Positions 1 through 8,758 of a stretch of 64,000 bases of DNA are shown piece by piece (within the stretch, counting starts at the first letter, position 1; the number at the start of each line of letters is the position of its first letter). The notes beneath the pieces were generated by a model. That model searched no databases, had not been told where the DNA came from, and worked only from the letters and a program-made list of their open reading frames with translations. The stretch is from positions 4,059,254-4,123,253 of the forward strand of contig NZ_CP101750.1 of the NCBI RefSeq assembly GCF_026810505.1. Reading direction: 5' to 3'. Position numbers and translations under genes: made by a program. Source of the DNA: Streptomyces sp. Je 1-369 (lineage in GTDB: Bacteria; Actinomycetota; Actinomycetes; Streptomycetales; Streptomycetaceae).

Positions 1-2
1 AC

Positions 3-530
3 CGCGGCGCCACCGTGATCGGCCTGGCGGGCGGCCCGGAGAAGACGGCCCGCGTCCGCGCGAACGGCGCCGACCTCGCCGTGGACTACACCGACCCGAA
101 GTGGCCCGACGAGGTCCGCACGTACCTCGCGGAGCAGCTCGACGGCCGCGCGGCCACCGTCGTCTTCGACGGCGTGGGCGGCGACGCGGGACGGCACGCG
201 GTGGACCTGCTCGGCCCCGGCGGCACGCACATCGTCTTCGGCTGGTCGGGCAAGGGGCCACAGGCCGACGACGACGGCGAGGATCTCGAGTTCACCGAGG
301 AGGAGCTCGCCGCGCGCGGCATCACGCAGCTCAACGTGCTCGGCCCGGCGATGATGCGGAAGGCGGACGGCGACAACCCGGTCCGCACGCTGGAGCTCGC
401 CGCCCTCACCGCCGCGTCGCTGGGCCACTTCACTCCGGCCGTGCAGCGCTTCCCCCTCGCGGAGGCCGCCGCCGCACACCGCGCCCTGGAGTCCCGCGCC
501 ACGATGGGCAAGGTCGTCCTCGTCCCCTGA
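3..530 (+). CDS. NADPH:quinone oxidoreductase / zinc-type alcohol dehydrogenase-like protein (5' partial)
   Basis: This is the C-terminal ~175 residues of a medium-chain dehydrogenase/reductase, and the reading frame is open to the left edge, so the start lies outside the window. The visible part begins inside the Rossmann fold (RGATVIGLAGGPEK), continues through the NADP-binding strand VVFDGVGGDAG and the glycine turn LLGPGGTHIVFGWSG, and ends with the usual MDR tail (PLAEAAAAHRALESR...GKVVLVP). Members reduce quinones or enones with NADPH in the cytoplasm. The N-terminal GroES-like catalytic domain is missing, so zinc dependence and substrate cannot be judged. Confidence 0.85.
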   Translation, partial: RGATVIGLAGGPEKTARVRANGADLAVDYTDPKWPDEVRTYLAEQLDGRAATVVFDGVGGDAGRHAVDLLGPGGTHIVFGWSGKGPQADDDGEDLEFTEEELAARGITQLNVLGPAMMRKADGDNPVRTLELAALTAASLGHFTPAVQRFPLAEAAAAHRALESRATMGKVVLVP

Positions 531-603
531 CCCCGACGGCCCGCCCCGCCTGACGGCGAAAACCCGGGTGCCCGCGCGGCATGCGGGAACTACCGTCCGT
601 TAT

Positions 604-1833
604 ATGGGCATGGAATCCGTCCAGTTCCGCGACATCCCCGAGGCCGGGATCGACCGCGCGCTCTCCCTCTCCTACCTCGTCTTCCACGAGAACCCGGAGG
701 ACGAGAAGCGCAAACACCACCACGACCTGCTGCGCGGCTGCACCCGCGTCGGGGCGTACGAGGGAGACGAACTCGTCGGACTCGTCGCGGCGTTCCCCTT
801 CACCGTGTCCGTGCCGGGCGGCGAGCTGCCCTGCCCCTGCCTGACGTTCGTCTCCGTGGCACCGACGCACCGGCGGCGCGGCGTGCTCTCCGGCATGCTC
901 GCGGAGCTGTTCGCGCGGGCGTCGGCGGACGGCGCGCCGATCGCGGCCCTGTGGGCGTCGGAGGACGCGATCTACGGAAGGTTCGGCTTCGGCCCCGCCA
1001 CCCACGGCCACACCGTGGAGATCGACTCCCGGCGCCCGCTCGCCCTGCGCATCACCCCGGACGACCGCCCGCTGCGCCTGATCGCCCCCTCCGAGGCGTA
1101 CGGCGTGCTCGGGGAGTACTACGACCGCACACGCGCCGACCGCGCAGGCCGCATCGCCCGCGGTGAGGCGTGGTGGCGCGAGGAGTGGCTGGTGGAGGAG
1201 GACGAGGAGGACGACGAGCTGTCACCACCCCGGGTGGTCGTCCTCGGCGCCACTGACGACACTGTCGCCGGTTACGCGATCTACCGCACCAGGACCCGCG
1301 ACGACGCCCCCGGTCTCGTCCGCCTGGACGAGCTGGAGGCGGACACACCCGCCGCCGCGGCCGCCCTCTGGCGCTACCTCGCGTCGATCGACCTGACGGG
1401 CCTCATCCGCGCGTGGGGACGGCCCGTCGACGACCCGCTGCACCTCTTCTCCGCCGACCGCGACCAGGTGCGCGTGACCGGCGAGTTCCCGGCGCTCTGG
1501 GTCCGCCTCGTCGACGTGCGCGGAGCACTGGAGGCCCGCTCCTGGGCGGCCCCGGTGGACGTGGTCCTCGACGTACGCGACGACCGCCTCCCGGCCAACG
1601 AGGGCCGCCACCGCCTGACGGCGTCCGCCGAGGGCTGTACGTACGAGAGGACGGGGGACCCCGCGGACCTCACCCTCGACGTGCGCGACCTGGCGGCCTG
1701 CTACCTGGGCGGCACGACGACGGACGCCCTGGTCCGCGCGGGCCTCGCCACGGAGCACACCCCGGGCACGGCGGCGGCGCTGGACGCGGCCCTGCGCACG
1801 CCGCTGCTGCCGCACACGGTGGACGAGTTCTGA
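604..1833 (+). CDS. Eis-family GNAT N-acetyltransferase
   Basis: A 409-residue protein of the Eis (enhanced intracellular survival) family, which acetylates amines including aminoglycosides using acetyl-CoA. The first GNAT domain has the acetyl-CoA pyrophosphate loop HRRRGVL near residues 89-95 and the family signature ASEDAIYGRFGFG near 118-131, whose tyrosine is the general acid in Mycobacterium Eis. A second GNAT-like domain and an SCP2-like C-terminal domain follow. It ends ...DEF, so a C-terminal phenylalanine carboxylate, proposed as catalytic base in Eis, is preserved. ATG 604 was chosen because TACCGT lies exactly 7 nt upstream, fitting a leaderless transcript; GTG 568 would add residues unlike the family. 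The true substrate is unknown. Confidence 0.88.
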   Translation: MGMESVQFRDIPEAGIDRALSLSYLVFHENPEDEKRKHHHDLLRGCTRVGAYEGDELVGLVAAFPFTVSVPGGELPCPCLTFVSVAPTHRRRGVLSGMLAELFARASADGAPIAALWASEDAIYGRFGFGPATHGHTVEIDSRRPLALRITPDDRPLRLIAPSEAYGVLGEYYDRTRADRAGRIARGEAWWREEWLVEEDEEDDELSPPRVVVLGATDDTVAGYAIYRTRTRDDAPGLVRLDELEADTPAAAAALWRYLASIDLTGLIRAWGRPVDDPLHLFSADRDQVRVTGEFPALWVRLVDVRGALEARSWAAPVDVVLDVRDDRLPANEGRHRLTASAEGCTYERTGDPADLTLDVRDLAACYLGGTTTDALVRAGLATEHTPGTAAALDAALRTPLLPHTVDEF

Positions 1834-1870
1834 CCGGTTCCGCGGTGTCCTGGCCGCGGCCCGGCGCGCT

Positions 1871-2347
1871 CTATGAACGGCCGAGCGCGTCCAGCGCGCC
1901 GTCGGTCAGCCGGTACACGGTCCACTCGTCCTGGGGCAGCGCCCCCAGCGACCGGTAGAAGTCGATCGACGGCTCGTTCCAGTCGAGTACGGACCATTCG
2001 AGGCGCTCGTAGCCGCGCTCCACGCAGATCCGCGCGAGCTCGGTGAGGAGCGCCCTGCCGTGCCCGCCGCCGCGCGCCTCGGGACGTACGTACAGGTCCT
2101 CCAGGTAGATGCCGTGCACACCGCGCCACGTCGAGAAGTTGAGGAACCACAGCGCGAACCCGACCACGTCGCCGGACGCGTCGTCCTCGGCGATGTGCGC
2201 GAAGGCGGCGGGACGCTCCCCGAAGAGCGCCTCGCGCAGTTGCTCCTCGGTGGCCTTCGCCTCGTCGGGCACCTTCTCGTACGTGGCGAGGTCACGGACC
2301 AGGGCGTGGATGACGGGGACATCTGCGGGCGTGGCGGTACGAATCAT
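1871..2347 (-). CDS. GNAT N-acetyltransferase, SAT1/diamine acetyltransferase-like
   Basis: A single-domain GNAT enzyme of 158 residues. The N-terminus MIRTATPADVPVIHALVRDL and the segment YEKVPDEAKATEEQL resemble spermidine/spermine acetyltransferase-type proteins; the acetyl-CoA loop is RPEARGGGHGRALL in the middle, and the C-terminal half has the typical LEWSVLDWNEPSIDFYRSLGA. It probably acetylates a small amine, but the substrate cannot be deduced. It is convergent with the Eis-like gene (37 bp apart) with no obvious hairpin between them. Confidence 0.85.
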   Translation of the reverse strand: MIRTATPADVPVIHALVRDLATYEKVPDEAKATEEQLREALFGERPAAFAHIAEDDASGDVVGFALWFLNFSTWRGVHGIYLEDLYVRPEARGGGHGRALLTELARICVERGYERLEWSVLDWNEPSIDFYRSLGALPQDEWTVYRLTDGALDALGRS

Positions 2348-2404
2348 GGGGGCAGCAAGCCACGCGCCCCGCGCCGAGTCAACGCCGTCTCGCCTGCCGA
2401 GCGG

Positions 2405-3292
2405 TTACCGGCCCAGCAACCGCCGCGCGATCTCCATGTCGTCGGCCACCATCGGCCGCCCGTCCTCGGCCTCCCACAACGCGTTCTGCAGGACCCGCCC
2501 GAGCGTCCAGGCCCGCGCCCTCTCACGGTCGAGGGCAAGGACCTCCGTCATCGCGTCGAACCGCCACAGCACGTCGTCCGCGTCGAACTTGTTGTCGAGG
2601 GCGGGCCAGAGGTCGAAGCCGGGGTCGCCCGCGAGCGGCTTCGGGTCGATGGCGAGCCACGGTTCGCGGTCGCTCGCCAGGACGTTCTCGAAGTGCAGGT
2701 CCCAGTGCAGCATCCGGTCGCCGGGCTCCCCCATGACCTCGCGCACCGCGCCCCCGCACCGCTCGACGAGGGCACGCTCGCCGGGGTCCGCGATCGCCTT
2801 CAGCGCCTTCGGCAGGCCGTCGACCATCTCGGCGGCGATGTCGCCGAGCCCGCGCATGCCTTCGGGGGCGGGCGTCGCGGTGAGCCGGGCGAGGAGTTCG
2901 GCGAGGACGAGGACGGCCTTGCGGGTGTCGGCCATCGTGGACAACATCCGCCCGGAGTCGAGCCGTTCGAGCAGCATCGTGCCGGTGGCGGCGTCGTGGT
3001 CGAGGAGGCGCACCGCCCCGTCGCCGTCCCACACGCGCAGCGCGACCGGCTCGCCCTCGGTCTCCTCGTCCAGGAGCTGGAACTTGACCGCGGCGGGCGT
3101 ACCGTCCGCGCGCACCACGGGCAGCACGAGCGCCGCCATGCCGTGCATCGGGTCGCCGTCGACGGTCAGGTCCCAGCGCTCCACGAACTCCCGTACGCGC
3201 GCGGGGAGCGCGGCGATGAAGGCACGCCCCGGCTCTCCCGCGTACAGGTGCTGCGACTCGACCAGCTCGTCCGGAATGCGAATATCGATCAC
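2405..3292 (-). CDS. aminoglycoside/hydroxyurea-type kinase, APH(6) family
   Basis: A kinase-fold protein of about 295 residues from the APH(6)/hydroxyurea phosphotransferase family, whose members inactivate streptomycin by 6-phosphorylation or phosphorylate hydroxyurea. The catalytic loop HWDLHFENVLA (H-x-D-x4-N) and the metal-binding stretch IDPKPLAGDPGFDLWP are both intact, with a nucleotide-binding lobe in front (AAVKFQLLDEETEGE). GTG 3292 is chosen as start because the family begins near IDIRIPDEL and TAGTGT lies 7 nt upstream (leaderless); an open frame reaches 3367 but its residues look non-coding. It need not be a streptomycin enzyme, since no streptomycin cluster is nearby. Confidence 0.82.
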   Translation of the reverse strand: MIDIRIPDELVESQHLYAGEPGRAFIAALPARVREFVERWDLTVDGDPMHGMAALVLPVVRADGTPAAVKFQLLDEETEGEPVALRVWDGDGAVRLLDHDAATGTMLLERLDSGRMLSTMADTRKAVLVLAELLARLTATPAPEGMRGLGDIAAEMVDGLPKALKAIADPGERALVERCGGAVREVMGEPGDRMLHWDLHFENVLASDREPWLAIDPKPLAGDPGFDLWPALDNKFDADDVLWRFDAMTEVLALDRERARAWTLGRVLQNALWEAEDGRPMVADDMEIARRLLGR

Positions 3293-3406
3293 GTCCGGGA
3301 CACTACCGACGGGCCTGTACGACCGCACGGGGATTTCCGCGCGGGGGGGGCGACCCCGAACCCGCACCCCGCCGCGCCCTGCCCCACCCCCGCCTCCGCC
3401 CCCAGG

Positions 3407-4183
3407 TCAGGAAATCCCTTTCGCCTTCAACTCCTTGGCGAACGCCGCCTGCTCGTACAGCGCGCCGCTGTCGGCCTTCTTGCCGTCGATGAAGACGGTC
3501 GGCGTGCCCTTGACGCCGTCGGCGCTGAAGGACTCCATCGCCTCGCCGACCCACTTCTTGTACGTCCCGTTGGTGACCGCCTTGTCGAAGGCGCCGCCAC
3601 GCAGCCCCTCGACCTTGTCGGCGATCTTCAGCAGGAACGCCGGGGTGTAGGCGTCGTCCGACTCCTCCGCGGCCTGGTTGGCGAAGACGGCGGCGTGGAA
3701 CTGCGGGAACTTGCCCGCCTCCACGGAGGCCCGCAGCGCGTTCGCCGCGTTCACCGAGCCGCTGCCGCCGAGGTTGTTGTCGAGGAACGAGGCGATCGTG
3801 TACTCGACCTTGACCTTGCCGTCGGCGACCGGCTTGACCAGCGCCTGCGCCCCGCCGTCCTCGAACTTCTTGCAGAACGGGCAGCGCGGGTCCTCGTAGA
3901 TCTTGACCGTATGCTTGGCCTTGGGATCGCCGACGGTGATCACGCCGCCCTTCACCGAGGCGGGCACATCGGCGAGTTGCGCGCCGGCGGCCGACGGGGC
4001 CTCGGCTTCCGGAGCACCGGCGTCCGGGGACTTGTCGCTACTGGACGCCGCGGGCTTCTCGCTGACGCGGCCGCCGCCCTTGGCGTCGTCGTCGCCGGGG
4101 CCACAGGCGGACGCGGCCACCGAGATCAGCGCCACCGCGGCAGCAACGCGCGCTGCCTTGTGCCCGGCCTTGTGTACGGCCAT
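3407..4183 (-). CDS. DsbA-like thioredoxin-fold lipoprotein
   Basis: A 258-residue extracytoplasmic thiol oxidoreductase. A short signal peptide ends at a lipobox-like AASAC, so Cys27 is the likely lipidation site, followed by a ~50-residue Asp/Ala/Ser/Pro-rich linker. The DsbA thioredoxin fold starts near residue 80 with active site CPFC at residues 101-104, an alpha-helical insertion, and the cis-proline loop GVKGTPTVFIDG near the C-terminus. It probably oxidises or isomerises disulfides in exported proteins. The start ATG is set by a strong ribosome-binding site (GGAGGGG, 6-7 nt upstream); a longer frame upstream is not supported. Confidence 0.88.
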   Translation of the reverse strand: MAVHKAGHKAARVAAAVALISVAASACGPGDDDAKGGGRVSEKPAASSSDKSPDAGAPEAEAPSAAGAQLADVPASVKGGVITVGDPKAKHTVKIYEDPRCPFCKKFEDGGAQALVKPVADGKVKVEYTIASFLDNNLGGSGSVNAANALRASVEAGKFPQFHAAVFANQAAEESDDAYTPAFLLKIADKVEGLRGGAFDKAVTNGTYKKWVGEAMESFSADGVKGTPTVFIDGKKADSGALYEQAAFAKELKAKGIS

Positions 4184-4346
4184 GAATGACCCCTCCATCG
4201 AATTCGACACGTACCGCTCAAAGTATCGGAATCTACCCCGCGCACCGACGGCCGAAGGACCCACCCCCAGGGACTTACGCCTCTCCGCGCGAAACGGCCG
4301 CACCGACCCCTGCCCACGGCCCCCACCTGCGCAGTAACGTCCGCCC

Positions 4347-5774
4347 ATGAGCAGCGCGAACGCGAACAACACGCACCACGGGCCCGGCACGGTCAACGGC
4401 GGCATATCGTTCTGGTACGCGGACCACGGCCTGCCCGCCGCCCGCGAGCCCCTGACATCCGACGCCACGGCGGACGTCTGCATCGTCGGCGGCGGTTACA
4501 CCGGCCTGTGGACGGCGTACTACTTGAAGAAGGCCGCCCCTTTCCTCCGCGTCACCGTCCTGGAGCAGAAGTTCTGCGGCTACGGCGCGAGCGGCCGCAA
4601 CGGCGGCTGGCTCTACAACGGCATCGCGGGCCGCGACCGCTACGCGAAACTGCACGGCCACGAGGCGGCAGTCCGCCTCCAGCGAGCCATGAACGAAACC
4701 GTCACCGAAGTGATCCGCGTAGCGAACGAGGAGTCGATCGACGCGGACATCCACCATGGCGGCGTACTGGAAATCGCCCACACACCGGCCCAGTTGGCCC
4801 GCCTGAAGGCGTTCCACGACACGGAACTGTCGTACGGCGAGAAGGACCGCACCCTGCACGGCGCCCGCGAGACGGCGGAGCGGGTGCGCGTGGCCGGAGC
4901 GGTGGGCTCGACGTGGACCCCGCACGGCGCCCGCCTGCACCCGGTCAAGCTGGTCCAGGGCCTGGCCGCGACCGTGGAGGCCCTGGGCGTCACCATCCAC
5001 GAGTCGACGCCGGTAACGGAGATCAACCCAAAACACGCGATCACCCCGTACGGAACGGTCCGCGCCCCCTACATCCTGCGCTGCACGGAGGGCTTCACGG
5101 CGTCCCTGAAGGGCCAACGCCGCACGTGGCTCCCCATGAACTCATCGATGATCGCCACAGCACCCCTGACCGAAGCCCAGTGGGCGGCGATCGGCTGGGA
5201 AGGCCGGGAAACACTCGGCGACATGGCGCACGCGTACATGTACGCCCAGCGCACCGCCGACGGCCGCATCGCGCTCGGCGGCCGCGGCGTCCCGTACCGC
5301 TACGGCTCGAAGACCGACAACGACGGCCGCACCCAGCCCGCCACGATCGACGCACTCCGCGCGATCCTCACCCGCTTCTTCCCCCAGCTCACCGGCGTCG
5401 GCATCGCCCACGCCTGGTCCGGCGTCCTCGGCGTCCCGCGCGACTGGTGCGCCACGGTCACCCTGGACCGCGCCACGGGCCTCGGCTGGGCGGGCGGCTA
5501 CGTGGGCTCGGGCGTCGCCACGACCAACCTGGCCGCCCGCACCCTGCGCGACCTGGTCCAACAGGACTCGGGCCAGGCGGGCCCCACAGACCTCACCACG
5601 CTCCCCTGGGTCAACCACAAGGTCCGCCGCTGGGAACCGGAACCGCTCCGCTGGCTCGGAGTCCACGCGATGTACGCGACGTACAACGCGGCCGACATCC
5701 GCGAACAGACCACCCACACGGCGGAGTCCTCGCGCCTGGCCCAATGGGCGGACAGGGTGGCGGGCCGCCACTGA
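4347..5774 (+). CDS. FAD-dependent amine oxidoreductase (DadA / PuuB-like)
   Basis: A 475-residue DAO-family flavoprotein. The dinucleotide-binding motif ADVCIVGGGYTGLWTAYYL is at residues 42-60, preceded by an N-terminal SFWYADHGLP segment common in gamma-glutamylputrescine oxidoreductase-like proteins. The second FAD segment near YGASGRNGGWLYNG fits a covalent or tight FAD site of this family, and the C-terminal GWAGGYVGSGVATTNLAART closes the FAD fold. It likely oxidises an amine or D-amino acid; the substrate is not determinable. TAACGT exactly 6 nt before the ATG suggests a leaderless mRNA. The tRNA-Thr gene is convergent 7 bp downstream. Confidence 0.85.
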   Translation: MSSANANNTHHGPGTVNGGISFWYADHGLPAAREPLTSDATADVCIVGGGYTGLWTAYYLKKAAPFLRVTVLEQKFCGYGASGRNGGWLYNGIAGRDRYAKLHGHEAAVRLQRAMNETVTEVIRVANEESIDADIHHGGVLEIAHTPAQLARLKAFHDTELSYGEKDRTLHGARETAERVRVAGAVGSTWTPHGARLHPVKLVQGLAATVEALGVTIHESTPVTEINPKHAITPYGTVRAPYILRCTEGFTASLKGQRRTWLPMNSSMIATAPLTEAQWAAIGWEGRETLGDMAHAYMYAQRTADGRIALGGRGVPYRYGSKTDNDGRTQPATIDALRAILTRFFPQLTGVGIAHAWSGVLGVPRDWCATVTLDRATGLGWAGGYVGSGVATTNLAARTLRDLVQQDSGQAGPTDLTTLPWVNHKVRRWEPEPLRWLGVHAMYATYNAADIREQTTHTAESSRLAQWADRVAGRH

Positions 5775-5781
5775 AAGAGAG

Positions 5782-5855
5782 AGCCCCCTGTCGGATTCGA
5801 ACCGACGACCTACGCATTACAAGTGCGTTGCTCTGGCCATCTGAGCTAAGGAGGC
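5782..5855 (-). tRNA. tRNA-Thr (anticodon UGU)
   Basis: A 74-nt tRNA read on the minus strand. The acceptor arms GCCTCCT and AGGGGGC pair over seven positions (one T-G pair), the anticodon stem is ACGCA/TGCGT with loop CTTGTAA giving anticodon TGT, and the T arm contains GGTTCGAATCC. Anticodon UGU reads ACA, a rare threonine codon in this GC-rich genome. CCA is not encoded. A TACACT hexamer about 40 nt upstream could be its -10 box. Confidence 0.95.
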
Positions 5856-5955
5856 ACACCGCACGCCCGGCGCAGCCGCACGTGCCCGTGCAGTGTAACC
5901 AACACCGCCCCCACCCCCGTCGAAAATTTCCTCGAAGGTCACAGCGCCGCGACTG

Positions 5956-5985
5956 CTGACAGACCGCTGACCCCCGGGGTACGGT
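5956..5985 (+). promoter_or_regulatory. candidate promoter of msiK
   Basis: CTGACA at 5956-5961 and TACGGT at 5980-5985 are separated by 18 nt, matching a housekeeping (HrdB-type) promoter at 5 of 6 positions in the -35 and the TANNNT -10 form. Transcription would begin near 5992, giving a leader of about 80 nt before msiK. This is a pattern match only. Confidence 0.5.
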
Positions 5986-6002
5986 CACGAGCAGTTCACT
6001 CA

Positions 6003-6018
6003 GGTGGACTACACCACT
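6003..6018 (-). promoter_or_regulatory. candidate DasR operator (dre) in the msiK leader
   Basis: On the minus strand the 16 bases read AGTGGTGTAGTCCACC, matching 13 of 16 positions of the DasR consensus (A-G/C-TGGTCTAGACCA-G/C-T). The site is just downstream of the predicted start point of msiK, where a GntR-type repressor would block transcription. DasR senses glucosamine-6-phosphate; control of a sugar-importer ATPase by it is biologically sensible but is inferred from sequence here. Confidence 0.5.
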
Positions 6019-6070
6019 CCCTCTACTCGGATCGTCCGGCACGTTCCTGCCGGTGAAGGGGGCCCTCACC

Positions 6071-7207
<1,137 letters not shown>

Positions 7208-7224
7208 CGGGCTCCAAGTCCCGT

Positions 7225-7253
7225 AGGGCCCCGCACCACGCGTGCGGGGCCCT
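7225..7253 (+). terminator. hairpin terminator after msiK
   Basis: A perfect 12-bp stem (AGGGCCCCGCAC / GTGCGGGGCCCT) with a 5-nt loop begins 18 nt after the msiK stop. There is no U-tract, which is normal for streptomycete terminators. Confidence 0.8.
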
Positions 7254-7426
7254 TCGCGTACGCCCGTCCGGCCCGCCCCGCCCCGAACCCGTTGTCGACA
7301 AATACCCCGGCACAACGGTCATTTCACCGGAGCGGCGTCAACACCGGTCCAGAGAAACCTGATTCCCTGTCGCTCGACCGGGTGACTAAATGTCGCCAAA
7401 TCATCACCTAGCGCTACGCTCCTCGC

Positions 7427-7888
7427 GTGACGCACTCCGCCAACTACACCCAGAAGTCGCGCCGAGCCCACCGGGGCCCCGCCCGCCGCATCGGCCGCAC
7501 GCTCGCTCTCGTCCTGCCCGTGATGCTGGTGCTTTCCGGGACCCTCGCGGTCACCAGCGTCAACTGGTCGGGGAACGCCTCGGACTCGATGCTCACCGCA
7601 TCCGCCGACAACCTCTCCAAGCCCGCCAAGTCCCGCGCCCCGCAGGACGTCCTGCGCGACCGGCTCCTCCTGGAACTCCAGGAGAAGAACCCGGGCGTGG
7701 CGCTCACACACCTCCAGCAGGAGGTGAACCGCCACCCCTCGCTCGCCCGGCACTGTGCCGCGCTGGCCCGCGCGCTCGGCCGTGCCGCCGTGCGCGTCTA
7801 CGGCCCGACGCGCGCCCAGTCCTACGCCAGGCCCGTCTGCGACACGTCCTTCGCCACGGGCGTGGCCGCGGCCCATCAGAAGGGCTGA
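7427..7888 (+). CDS. small secreted or membrane-anchored protein of unknown function
   Basis: A 153-residue protein I do not assign to a family. A basic N-terminus (KSRRAHRGPARRIGR) precedes one hydrophobic segment (TLALVLPVMLVLSGTLAV, about residues 26-43), then a soluble region with a predicted amphipathic helix (DVLRDRLLLELQEKNPG) and two cysteines (in LARHCAAL and RPVCDTSF) that could pair outside the cell. The layout fits an exported protein with an uncleaved or cleavable signal. The GTG start has TACGCT exactly 6 nt upstream, suggesting a leaderless mRNA. The next gene starts 36 bp later and may also have its own promoter. Confidence 0.7.
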   Translation: MTHSANYTQKSRRAHRGPARRIGRTLALVLPVMLVLSGTLAVTSVNWSGNASDSMLTASADNLSKPAKSRAPQDVLRDRLLLELQEKNPGVALTHLQQEVNRHPSLARHCAALARALGRAAVRVYGPTRAQSYARPVCDTSFATGVAAAHQKG

Positions 7889-7924
7889 GCGGGCCGCCGC
7901 ACAGCGCCGCGTAGGGTTTCCGGC

Positions 7925-8644
7925 ATGACCACGCTGAAGCCCACGCAGGCTGTCGTCCTGGCCGGTGGCCAGGGCTCCCGGCTCCGCCCGTACACCGACG
8001 ACCGGCCCAAGCCGATGGTCGAGATCCCCGGCACGGGGACCCCGATCATCGGCCATCAACTTGCCTGGCTCGCCGAGGAAGGCGTGACGGACGCCGTCGT
8101 CTCCTGCGGCCACCTCGCCGAGGTGCTCCAGGAGTGGCTCGACTCCGCCGACCTGCCGCTGAACGTCAGCACGGTCGTCGAGAAGGAACCCCTGGGCCGC
8201 GGCGGCGGCCTCAAGTACGCCGCCCGGCACCTGCCGCACGCGGACCAGCCCTGGTACGCGACGAACGGCGACATCTGGACCCGTTTCTCGCTGCGCGAGA
8301 TGGCGGCCTTCCACGCCGAGCGCGACGCCACCGCGACCCTCGCCCTGGCCCGCCCCCGCATCCCGTGGGGCGCCGTCGAGACCGACGCGTTCGGCCACAT
8401 CACGGACTTCGTCGAGGCGCCGCCGTCCCCGTACCTCATCAACGCGGGTGTGTACGTCTTCGCGGCCGACTTCACCTCGCTCCTGCCGGACCTCGGCGAC
8501 CACGAGCGCACCACGTTCCCGCGGCTTGCCCGCGCGAAGCGCCTCGCGGGCTTCCCGCTGCCGCAGGGCGCCTACTGGCGCGCGATCGACACCGCGAAGG
8601 ACCTCACCGAGGCCGCCAAGGAGCTTGCCGCACAGGGGCGTTGA
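7925..8644 (+). CDS. NDP-sugar nucleotidyltransferase
   Basis: A 239-residue nucleotidyltransferase of the glucose-1-phosphate thymidylyl-/mannose-1-phosphate guanylyl-transferase superfamily, making an NDP-sugar from a sugar phosphate and NTP. The signature AGGQGSRLRPYTDDRPKPMVEI covers the G-x-G-x-R nucleotide loop and the PKP motif at the N-terminus; the metal-binding NGDIW is near residue 118. There is no C-terminal left-handed beta-helix domain, so it is the short form. TAGGGT lies 7 nt before the ATG (leaderless candidate). No glycosyltransferase is adjacent, so the sugar product is unknown. Confidence 0.85.
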   Translation: MTTLKPTQAVVLAGGQGSRLRPYTDDRPKPMVEIPGTGTPIIGHQLAWLAEEGVTDAVVSCGHLAEVLQEWLDSADLPLNVSTVVEKEPLGRGGGLKYAARHLPHADQPWYATNGDIWTRFSLREMAAFHAERDATATLALARPRIPWGAVETDAFGHITDFVEAPPSPYLINAGVYVFAADFTSLLPDLGDHERTTFPRLARAKRLAGFPLPQGAYWRAIDTAKDLTEAAKELAAQGR

Positions 8645-8676
8645 CCCCCCGGCCCCCCGCTACCTCTACGGCTCCG

Positions 8677-8725
8677 GTACGCCGATGGGCCCCGCACACT
8701 CGCTGTGCGGGGCCCATCGGCGTAC
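8677..8725. terminator. bidirectional hairpin terminator
   Basis: A perfect 21-bp inverted repeat (GTACGCCGATGGGCCCCGCAC and its complement) with a 7-nt loop lies between two convergent genes, so it can end transcription from both sides. Confidence 0.85.
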
Positions 8726-8758
8726 GTGCGTACGACGTCCTCAGAACGTAGCGCGTCC

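Noticed and set aside
2345..3400. A streptomycin self-resistance locus around the APH(6)-like gene
   Set aside because: No streptomycin biosynthesis or regulatory genes are nearby; the family includes many kinases of unknown substrate.
2060..4189. A 709-codon open frame on the + strand antisense to the GNAT, APH(6)-like and DsbA-like genes
   Set aside because: Its translation is Arg/Val/His-rich with no domain, while the minus-strand frames give clear GNAT, kinase and thioredoxin motifs. Long antisense frames are expected at this GC content.
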